NCBI GenBank assembly: GCA_026874595.1
Contig: CM049310.1
Location: 62,001-126,000 of the forward strand
Direction: 5' to 3'
Source of the DNA: Sipunculus nudus
Taxonomy: Eukaryota; Annelida; Sipuncula; Golfingiida; Sipunculidae
Length of the DNA stretch: 64,000 bases
Positions within the stretch are counted from its first letter, which is position 1, and the number at the start of each line of letters is the position of its first letter. Positions 57,044-64,000 of the stretch are shown here, one piece after another. The notes beneath the pieces were generated by a model. That model made no database searches and had not been told where the DNA came from. It saw only the letters and a list, made by a program, of their open reading frames with translations. The position numbers and the translations under genes are program-made.

Positions 57044-57691
57044 TTTCAGAAGAACGGAATAAGGGACGTCTGCGCAGGTCAACCCATTGTAATCACCGTT
57101 TGAACACATGAAGTTGTATATGTACTGCCACATACCATTGGCCAGGCGGACAATGTCATCAGGCGTAAATGCGGAATACTGCCAATATACAGAGTCAGCT
57201 GAGGGAACGTGGTCTTTACACACGTGGACGGTGTCATAATCAAGCAGAAACGCCATAAATGTTTCAAATACCAGCCTTGTTGGCGCGGGCGGGTTAACCA
57301 TCGATAGTATGAGGCGTTTGATGGTTAAACGTTGGTCGTGATGCAGGTGGTTATCCGTGGCCCCGTCAGGCACTTGGTCTAATGGTAATATGGTAACGTT
57401 CTTCGGACAGACGGCCTTGAGACGCCGCCATGTATCAGAACACCTTACAATCCACAGGAAACGGAAACGTGGTTCCGCCCAGGCCTTCTCCATCACGGCT
57501 ACGGATTTACCACAGCCGTCTTCCCCGATAACATGGATGCGGTCCCCAGGCTGAAACCGGTGTTCCAGCACAGCCGTTTGGTCCCTTGTCAGTTTATGTG
57601 ATGTTGTGTGCGACATAACCTTACGCAGAAGTCGCCTGCCCTGAAACTCACCAGGACGCCCATGCGTCGTGTTCAACGTAGAACTCATCAT
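56831..57691 (-). CDS. P-loop NTPase resembling an SF1 helicase N-terminal half
   Basis: 286 residues from the ATG at 57691. Near residues 33-46 is a Q-motif-like LTRDQ segment. Walker A (GEDGCGKS, residues 56-63) and Walker B (VVVMDDVH, about 225-232) are clear, followed by an ILIGN stretch in the place of motif III. This order is that of the first RecA domain of SF1 helicases, but motifs IV-VI are missing, so it is either a half-helicase/ATPase or a truncated relative. The only other helicase in the window is the UL5-type gene at 30170-33348, and this protein is not its missing part. Its role is unknown; replication or recombination support is a guess. A TATATAG lies upstream (57816-57822, minus). 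Confidence 0.65.
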   Translation of the reverse strand: MMSSTLNTTHGRPGEFQGRRLLRKVMSHTTSHKLTRDQTAVLEHRFQPGDRIHVIGEDGCGKSVAVMEKAWAEPRFRFLWIVRCSDTWRRLKAVCPKNVTILPLDQVPDGATDNHLHHDQRLTIKRLILSMVNPPAPTRLVFETFMAFLLDYDTVHVCKDHVPSADSVYWQYSAFTPDDIVRLANGMWQYIYNFMCSNGDYNGLTCADVPYSVLLKLCATHFFHVVVMDDVHLLPTRHMLLFQRFPQIQILIGNYEAGGVVQTWWAMPPSATTTFSITDALHNTDG

Positions 57692-57936
57692 CCTTCCGGC
57701 GTGTTGTGATGTACCACGAAGCCGAATCTACGCTGACGTCACTCACGTCGTGCATTACAAATACGGGTAGCATTCTCAGGACAGGGTATCACATGTACGA
57801 TGAAAAACGCGACGACTATATATGTTGCATGTGGAATAAATTCAAATGAGAAACAAATGCATTGTGTTGGTATTGTGTTTATTTATTCAAGTAACATGTG
57901 TGTTTTTGTGTTTCGGCATTGCGACGTGCCAAATAT

Positions 57937-60096
57937 TTAGATAACACGCGCCTCAAACGTGGCACCGGGAGGGATGATCAAAGCTCCGTCTTCTGTCCTG
58001 TTGCTGCTTGGGTTCACACCGGTGGCCCTCAGTGCAACGGCAACGGGGGTTACGCTGAATATTTCATCGTACAAGGCGGAAGCTGTTCTTATGATCTCGT
58101 GTAACATAGCCTGTGCACATGTTATGCGGGAAGACAAATCCCTGTCTTCGTAAACATCCATGTCAGCTCCTGGGTTCATGACATCTTTGAATGCGTAAAG
58201 CTGTGTGTTTTGCAGTATAACAGGATCTGCCGTATGATCCTCATCGTACCCTGCCGGTTGGTTAGCTGGGGCGTCAATAAGGTTAGGAGCATCAAAACCC
58301 GGGTCACAGATTGCCACATTTGATTCCAGGTTCCCGTCTTCCAGGCAGCACTCTTCGGCAAGGCTTCTGAGCGCCGAACCACAGACGTTGTTGCACATAC
58401 GCAGTTGGTTCGCCAAAATACAGACAAGGCGCACGCTGTTGGCCAGAGACGGTTGCCTGCGGGAGAACGACTGTTCGTCTTTGGAAGGGGGGTGGAACAG
58501 CTTGTCGAAGTGATGCGATATCTGATAATGCCCGTAAGCACAGATGGCATCGACATGCTCCGCCTCAAGCCGATCCCACCGCCGTAGCACCCCCGGTTTC
58601 GGGTCATCGTCGTAAGGCAGATCTTCCCCAAACCCCGACTCCGGCATTATTACAGGAGGTTGCACGCACAGGTAGGCACCCATGTGGGTGTTGATGTCAT
58701 CCGGGCCGTTGTTGACTAGCTCCACTATGCACACGTCACGTTGGCGCACGTTAGCTTTCGCTTTCATTCGCGTTTCCCTGCACTGCTGCCAAGCAGTGGC
58801 ATACGTCGAGAAATCACTAGGGTTTGTTTCGTCTAAAATAAGGGGTCGGAAAGTGGTACCTTGTGACGTGGTATCAAACTTATAGAAAAAACCAGCCGGC
58901 AAAGCCCCGTGCGTCCCGGCGCCATATGGTTCGAGCTGGTTATGAAGCGCTGTTTGTGGTATAACGCTAGGTAGTTCATTTGTACCAGTCACGAAGCAGT
59001 CAAAAAAACTATGTGGGGTAATGGCGTGACCTGTCATAGAGGACGCCCTGCTCTGTACAACCCTACCATATACTGGGGGGTTATAGGCATGTGCCAAGCT
59101 GCATATTGATGTCCAAACGGCTTTCAAACCTGCCCGCAAAGCAAGAGTGTTGGTTTCCTTTTCACTCTCTTTCAGATTTGAATTGGCAGAAAGCGTCTTC
59201 AGTGTATCCTTCAGAGCTGTGGATTCTTTCATCAAACCCCTTTGTGGCATGCCAGGTGCTGACAAAGCAGCATGATCAGGTAGATTGAGATCTCGTACAG
59301 CTGCGTCACAGAAGGCATAGAACTGCAGCCAACCGTAATGCTTCAACAGTCTTGACAGATGCAGGAGCAAGGTCGGCTCCAGCGTCCGACTGAATGGGTG
59401 TTCCCCCAACTCCTCTTCCATGGTCAAGCGCGTGTTTGAGCTGGCTGCTTTTGCGTACTTCATCTTGTCCACGTTCCGCATGACTTTACACACTAAACCC
59501 GTCAGCACACCGGTGAACACCTCAGGCATCTTAAAGATAGGTACGGTGGCCGGAAACGTCAGGCCGTGCGCGGTCGCCTTAGCAATGCTAACAGGGGGTC
59601 CGTATGGGTTGGCGGGGTCATTCGGGGGTATCTCGTCCTTGTGTGAGTGCCTGTCGTTCGGTGTCAGCAAAGGGTATATCGGCACCAGACAGACCAGATC
59701 GTTCACAGAGAGGGTGAAAGGGCCGCTGTTTCTCATGGTTTTTACCTGGTGCTCGTTCGACGTAACCCGACCAGACTCCATCCCGACACCTGTAGAGCAT
59801 GTGATGTAGTTACCAGAAATGTTCAGTTCCCCGTCCCTTCCGTGGACGTTCCACCGGGAAAGGCGTGTGTACTCCACGGGGCTAACGCCGTCGCAGGCCG
59901 ACAACATCATAGCAGGGGATGTATCTCCTGTGAGCAAAGGAAGTCCCACAACGAAACAGTTTTTATGTATAACCGGGCCATACCCCTGGCTGCCACCGGG
60001 CATGGTGCGCACGGGTGACAGGTATCCGTATAGATCATGTTTGTCTATACACTTGTTTTCACATGTGAGGTCCAGCCTGTCCCCGGCAGAGGACAT
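57937..60096 (-). CDS. Unknown protein, 719 residues
   Basis: Starts at the ATG at 60096. The product is soluble and moderately Cys-rich, with a mostly beta-type N-terminal half and a helical centre (about 280-330). No signal peptide or membrane span. The acidic Asp-rich C-terminal region (about 640-680) suggests exposed loops. The long, evenly mixed composition would fit a structural virion or packaging protein such as a portal, but I see no portal-specific motif. A double minus-strand AATAAA (57878-57887) follows the stop. Same orientation as the ATPase gene to its left, 245 bases away. Confidence 0.7.
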   Translation of the reverse strand: MSSAGDRLDLTCENKCIDKHDLYGYLSPVRTMPGGSQGYGPVIHKNCFVVGLPLLTGDTSPAMMLSACDGVSPVEYTRLSRWNVHGRDGELNISGNYITCSTGVGMESGRVTSNEHQVKTMRNSGPFTLSVNDLVCLVPIYPLLTPNDRHSHKDEIPPNDPANPYGPPVSIAKATAHGLTFPATVPIFKMPEVFTGVLTGLVCKVMRNVDKMKYAKAASSNTRLTMEEELGEHPFSRTLEPTLLLHLSRLLKHYGWLQFYAFCDAAVRDLNLPDHAALSAPGMPQRGLMKESTALKDTLKTLSANSNLKESEKETNTLALRAGLKAVWTSICSLAHAYNPPVYGRVVQSRASSMTGHAITPHSFFDCFVTGTNELPSVIPQTALHNQLEPYGAGTHGALPAGFFYKFDTTSQGTTFRPLILDETNPSDFSTYATAWQQCRETRMKAKANVRQRDVCIVELVNNGPDDINTHMGAYLCVQPPVIMPESGFGEDLPYDDDPKPGVLRRWDRLEAEHVDAICAYGHYQISHHFDKLFHPPSKDEQSFSRRQPSLANSVRLVCILANQLRMCNNVCGSALRSLAEECCLEDGNLESNVAICDPGFDAPNLIDAPANQPAGYDEDHTADPVILQNTQLYAFKDVMNPGADMDVYEDRDLSSRITCAQAMLHEIIRTASALYDEIFSVTPVAVALRATGVNPSSNRTEDGALIIPPGATFEARVI

Positions 60097-60308
60097 CGCA
60101 GCTGTTTCCTGTTAGTGACACTATAAAACCGAACCGTTTTTTTGTTACTGTTGAGTAGTTCGTCCAGTCAGACGTTATCTGCACTATTTGTGACACCCGT
60201 CATCACAAATAGCGCCAGGACATGTGACCGCCGGGAAACACCAATAAATACCGAACCACATAGGCATTCACATCAGACACGAGCGCACATTCTACACATC
60301 ACGGCACC

Positions 60309-60770
60309 ATGAGCGGCTCGGAAAGTAACCAAGCCACGCGAGACAGTTCTGTACCCGTCGCCAGTAGCGAGACCAAAGTGTTGATACCTATCGATTGGTT
60401 GGCGCTGATAATCGGTAGGCTTTGGCAGATAGTCGGGGAATGTACGGCTTTATCGAAAGATATGAAACGAATGCAACAGGTTTTGATCGCGAATATGCAG
60501 GATCCCGGCGCGGCTTCTTTAGACGTGTTTCCAACTTCCAGATCGTCGCAAGATACGATTGAACGCAATATGAAGATGGAGGCAAGGAGCACTAGGCTGC
60601 TTGAACAGATCGGCAGAAGTACACAAAATACACAAGACAGATGTCGCCCGAAGGACGTTCCTGTCAACCCAAGACGGAAAAGGAACGAAAAGGAACAGAA
60701 CAAGAAGAGGGAGGAAAAGCGTGCCCAGATGATGGCAGAATCACTCCAACAACTTGATCTGGAGCCTTAA
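60309..60770 (+). CDS. Small basic-tailed protein, 153 residues
   Basis: Starts at an ATG in the context ACCATGA at 60309, between two minus-strand genes. It has a Ser/Thr-rich N-terminus, a hydrophobic helical stretch (about residues 25-45), an amphipathic helix and a strongly basic Lys/Arg tail (about 115-150) that may bind nucleic acid or act as an NLS. The size would suit a small packaging or capsid-surface protein of the UL33/UL35 kind, but that is inference from size only. Its last codons lie inside a 66-base tandem duplication. AATAAA at 60895-60900. Confidence 0.55.
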   Translation: MSGSESNQATRDSSVPVASSETKVLIPIDWLALIIGRLWQIVGECTALSKDMKRMQQVLIANMQDPGAASLDVFPTSRSSQDTIERNMKMEARSTRLLEQIGRSTQNTQDRCRPKDVPVNPRRKRNEKEQNKKREEKRAQMMAESLQQLDLEP

Positions 60771-60884
60771 CAGGGTTAAGAGACTGCAAAATGTGGGTGC
60801 ATGGTCTATGGTGTTTAACTTGATCTGGAGCCTTAACAGGGTTAACAGACTGCAAAATATGTGGGTGCATGGTCTATGGTGTTT
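60751..60884 (+). repeat. Tandem duplication at the end of the small gene
   Basis: 60751-60816 and 60817-60884 are near-identical units (66 and 68 bases). The first copy contains the last codons and the stop of the small gene, the second is downstream of it. The rest of the interval to 61136 holds the AATAAA at 60895 and, on the minus strand, the AATAAA (61063-61068) of the next gene. I see no further gene there. Confidence 0.85.
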
Positions 60885-61136
60885 ATACTCTTCGAATAAA
60901 ACATTGTTTTTCCTTCGATGACATGTACTGTTGTTTATTGTGTGATGATGTGCGTGTGAATGATTGATCGACAAAAGCGGACAGTGAAGAGAATGCTAGT
61001 CATTACGTGTAACTGTCAATGCGATGAAAAAAAACAGACATAATCATATAAAGACGATACAGTTTATTACCTAATAATAAGTGTATCAAACCATATGCAT
61101 AACCTGGTATAAATGTATATCGAACGACCGGGGTCG

Positions 61137-62351
61137 TCACAATCCCGTTGCGACCCACTCTTCCAACAATCCGTACCAGTCCTCAGATGCGTAAGTTTTT
61201 AGATACATACGATCATCACACGTCAATGTGCGCGTGTCGACAGACGATGCACAAACGGGAAGTTCAACCGTGAACCCCCGTGTGCCGTCTGGGTACACCT
61301 GCCATGAGATCCTAAAACTTTCACGGTAGTAGTCGACGTGAGCTGATAGGGTTCGGAGCGCATTGCGGCATATATGCAAGAAGCCTGTGCAGCTGAAGGT
61401 GCACGACTTTAGCGAGAGGTATCCTCCTGGCAGGCCGCAATTGTGTGGGTCATCGATCATGATGTCCAGACGGCACGAGTCCGGGTGCACGTTATGTTTA
61501 GCCATACAAGCGAATATTGTTCTCAACATGTGAACGGCTCTCTTCCCTGCGCCGACTGTAAATTCTACCGCCATGCACACCAAACTTTTCGCGTCCAGGA
61601 GGCTGGCACAGCCGGGATTCCTAGAGAACGCACGGTGCAGTCCCTGCAGGAGCACGAACGCCTCTTGCGATGCGTGCCCCGACCCATCTTTCCCTTGTTG
61701 TTCGTCAAGCAAGATCGCCCGCGGTGCCTGTACAAAGGTGTTAACGTCATGGAGCAACGCGTGCACATTGACTTCCTCGATGCAGGACGAACCTTCCTCC
61801 GACCGATCCTGTTTGAAAGGCGTCACTTGATCAGGGAATACAGGATGCTCACTGAGATACTTGCGCTTCATGGCAAGACAGGTGGAACACTCCCTGAAGG
61901 GAACCACTGCTCCGCTGTGTACAGGGTCGGCAAAAATATTAAGGTCCAGGCAACAGGTAGCGTCCTGTACGCGAGAGCGCATATCACCGATGTCCAAGAC
62001 GTCATTTGTGAACATCGGCACTGGCATATCTTTCGTGTTTGTGTAAAAAACTCCAGGGCGTCCGAACGGCAGGATGTCAGACTTTAGATCGTTTGACCGT
62101 TCATGTTGAATGTGTGGCAGTTGCCCTTGCGCCACGTCTTTCCCATATGCGGACAGTGACATTTCTCTGAACCTTTTTGAACTTTTGCTCGGGTCAAACA
62201 GTATCGTGTTCAACCGATATGCCGCTTTCAGTTTGAGGGCACTGTTGTATATGCGTGTTTTCCGTTTCGACCTGAGACGTTTCCCCTTGGGACCCGCCAC
62301 GGTGCGCCTGGTTGCACTCGACGTTTGACGTCCCATTGATTTCATTCGCAT
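61137..62351 (-). CDS. Candidate nuclear egress lamina protein (UL31 type)
   Basis: Starts at the ATG at 62351 (an upstream in-frame TTG is ignored), giving 404 residues. The N-terminal 35 residues are very basic, as in UL31-family proteins, where this region serves as NLS. Residues ~130-160 hold a CC plus CxxC cluster that could form the family's zinc site. The following helical segment, the short Asp-Pro/Gly-Gly stretch (about 305-320), and the His/Trp-containing C-terminal part follow the UL31 order. UL31 binds the nuclear membrane partner UL34 and drives capsid exit from the nucleus. It is next to a UL32-like gene on the same strand, as UL31 and UL32 are in vertebrate herpesviruses. Moderate confidence; structure prediction would help. 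Confidence 0.5.
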   Translation of the reverse strand: MRMKSMGRQTSSATRRTVAGPKGKRLRSKRKTRIYNSALKLKAAYRLNTILFDPSKSSKRFREMSLSAYGKDVAQGQLPHIQHERSNDLKSDILPFGRPGVFYTNTKDMPVPMFTNDVLDIGDMRSRVQDATCCLDLNIFADPVHSGAVVPFRECSTCLAMKRKYLSEHPVFPDQVTPFKQDRSEEGSSCIEEVNVHALLHDVNTFVQAPRAILLDEQQGKDGSGHASQEAFVLLQGLHRAFSRNPGCASLLDAKSLVCMAVEFTVGAGKRAVHMLRTIFACMAKHNVHPDSCRLDIMIDDPHNCGLPGGYLSLKSCTFSCTGFLHICRNALRTLSAHVDYYRESFRISWQVYPDGTRGFTVELPVCASSVDTRTLTCDDRMYLKTYASEDWYGLLEEWVATGL

Positions 62352-62417
62352 GACCAATGTGTGCTATACTCCCGCGAATACACAGATGGTATTTCATCTC
62401 GTTGCACGTCCTAATAA

Positions 62418-64000
62418 TCAACCGGACAAGCACACGCCGGGGTCACAGTACACTTTATGTCCCTGTAACACTTGCATGCACCGTTTCAACCACAGGGGGC
62501 GAAACCTACAAGAACTGTTGAAGTTTCCGTACACGACGTACATTAATGCTGCGACAACTGCCGAACCGCAAGGCAGCGAAGAATCCTTTTCGTACATCAC
62601 ACCCATCCGTGCCCTGTTCAATGCGCACAGCGGAGACGAAAACGCGTGATGGTAAAAAACCGAGGGGTTCAAACCCTTCAATAGGAATCCGTCGAGTGGA
62701 TCCACGTCGCGTTGAGACATGTCTGACAAGCGCTTTTGCAACGTGTTTAACACAGAGACGAATGTGTTAACGTTGGCAACCGGCTGCATTGCGCACGCCT
62801 TCTCCATGCCTAACGACAATAGCATTTGTTCTATCACACGGTACCAATCGTAGAATGCGCACATGCCGCACAGCAAGCACTCTGTCGGTGTGTCTTCCGG
62901 TGCCAGTTCCCAATCGACTGCCCATTCAACACCCTCAGGCGGGGTGACAGCAGGAAAAAAGGACTTGCTTTTACCTCTTAACAGGTTGAGTCGGCTTCTC
63001 TGCGACGTTCGCAGAACAACGGACCGAACCTCTTCCAGTGTTTCCGCCATCCGGCGGTACGCAATGCCGGCCTCTGAGGGTTCTGCCGCAACACAGGCCC
63101 CCGCTTCCTCATCAGCAGAAGGCGTCAACGCATTATTTTCGTGTTGAAGTAATGCGTCAGGTTGGTGCCAAGAACGACCGCAGTGGGAACTGTAACCCCG
63201 CAGTACAAGCGTGGGGGACACGGTTCTCGTCGCTTCTGTCTCTCGTCCTGTGTTGTTTCGTTCCCTTCCTGTCGGGTAAGGCCGAAACCGAGAGAAATCA
63301 GGGGCACGTCCCGAACGCCCAGCGCGTTGTGCAACATGTCCGGTTGTTATGTTTTCTTTGCACTGAACCGTATCTGTATCACGTGTAAGGTCACACATGA
63401 AGTCCCACCTGCGCTGAAACGAACGAACATATTCTGACATGTCTGACCCACACACGCCAAAGCACGCGTCTGCCATCATGCAGGTAATGTCTTTGAACCT
63501 CGACGATGCATCGGCTTTAACACACAGAGCCTCTTCGTACTCTTCCGGGTGCAAACCCGCTGTGTCCGTTTGTTGTCTGTTGCCACTCGCGTTCGTGTCG
63601 CCTTGGTGGATGTCGTCGGTCGTGGGTAGTCTAGGTAACTCTAAACCGGACGTCACAACCCACGGCCCGATAACACGCGCACTGTCTGCGCTAGTGTCTA
63701 CCCTGTCGTTCGCCGGAGTGTTATGGAAGCCTTGGCTGGCAGAACGTTGCCACAGGGCCAACCCATTGTGTAACTGCAAAATCTGAGCTACAATGTGGCT
63801 GTTATTGTGCACGTGCCACGTCCTCCACATATCCCCCTTTTCAATACGTAAGAGCGGCCTGTTGCCATCCACACGTCCAGCATTGTCGTGTCCTGTATTG
63901 AACGACGAGAACTGGCAGCGGTTGTGGATGAAGTGCACATGAAATACTTCGGGTGTGATTGAATTCAACACTTCTTCGTCTAACGCGTTCGAAATATCAT
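62418..64000 (-). CDS. Candidate packaging protein (UL32 type), runs off the right edge
   Basis: The frame is open to base 64000, so the N-terminus is missing; at least 527 residues are visible. It is rich in Cys and His: CxxC pairs (CLLCGMC near the middle) and a C-terminal region with several spaced Cys, a His and a Trp. There are also long polar linkers. Herpesvirus UL32-type packaging proteins carry such conserved CxxC/His clusters, and their gene lies beside UL31. Here the next gene on the same strand is the UL31-like candidate, 67 bases away. These two clues support the call but do not prove it. Alternatively an unrelated zinc protein. Confidence 0.45.
   Translation of the reverse strand, partial: DISNALDEEVLNSITPEVFHVHFIHNRCQFSSFNTGHDNAGRVDGNRPLLRIEKGDMWRTWHVHNNSHIVAQILQLHNGLALWQRSASQGFHNTPANDRVDTSADSARVIGPWVVTSGLELPRLPTTDDIHQGDTNASGNRQQTDTAGLHPEEYEEALCVKADASSRFKDITCMMADACFGVCGSDMSEYVRSFQRRWDFMCDLTRDTDTVQCKENITTGHVAQRAGRSGRAPDFSRFRPYPTGRERNNTGRETEATRTVSPTLVLRGYSSHCGRSWHQPDALLQHENNALTPSADEEAGACVAAEPSEAGIAYRRMAETLEEVRSVVLRTSQRSRLNLLRGKSKSFFPAVTPPEGVEWAVDWELAPEDTPTECLLCGMCAFYDWYRVIEQMLLSLGMEKACAMQPVANVNTFVSVLNTLQKRLSDMSQRDVDPLDGFLLKGLNPSVFYHHAFSSPLCALNRARMGVMYEKDSSLPCGSAVVAALMYVVYGNFNSSCRFRPLWLKRCMQVLQGHKVYCDPGVCLSG

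Overview
The window is one stretch of a large herpesvirus-like dsDNA genome. Recognisable parts are a glycoprotein B (18146-20704, minus), a UL15-type terminase ATPase (3740-4960, minus), a UL26-type capsid protease with scaffold (27765-29966, plus), a UL5-type helicase in two reading frames (30170-33348, plus), a protein of major-capsid size (21968-25939, minus) and a giant large tegument protein with a herpesvirus-type deubiquitinase (about 42294-56699, plus). Herpesvirus core genes next to three BIR/RING inhibitor-of-apoptosis genes suggest an invertebrate herpesvirus of the malacoherpesvirus kind, not a vertebrate one. No species can be named from the sequence alone. The large frames are intact, so this is an exogenous virus or a very young endogenous copy. 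Both edges cut through genes.

Layout. 1-4960: the left-edge gene, three plus-strand genes and the terminase ATPase part on the opposite strand. 5621-10096: three IAP genes (BIR-BIR-RING, spliced BIR-BIR-RING, BIR-RING), with TATA boxes near their starts. 10374-17924: four plus-strand genes without clear family. 18146-25939: gB, an acidic protein and the putative major capsid protein on the minus strand. 26255-33348: an unknown gene, protease/scaffold and helicase on the plus strand. 33349-39118: almost 5.8 kb without credible genes but with three tRNA-like genes, a GC-rich palindromic repeat array, diverged inverted-repeat arms and homopolymer runs. This block looks like host or mobile DNA. 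39119-56699: a minus-strand gene, an OTU-like frame and the giant tegument frame. 56831-64000: a P-loop ATPase, an unknown 719-residue protein, a small basic protein, a UL31-like candidate and a UL32-like candidate running off the right edge.

Splicing recurs. The middle IAP gene has a clean phase-0 intron (7875-8096). The terminase frame contains a GTAAGT donor near its end, where the UL15 family carries its conserved intron. The helicase changes frame between Walker A and Walker B, where several in-frame intron solutions exist. A fourth break differs: one in-frame TAA (42291-42293) separates a catalytically degenerate OTU-like module from the giant tegument frame, which has no ATG for the next 564 bases.

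The genes cover capsid building and maturation (MCP candidate, protease/scaffold), DNA packaging (terminase, UL32-like), DNA replication (helicase), nuclear egress (UL31-like), entry and fusion (gB), tegument/deubiquitination, and control of host cell death (IAPs). Assignments rest on motifs read by eye; no database search was run.
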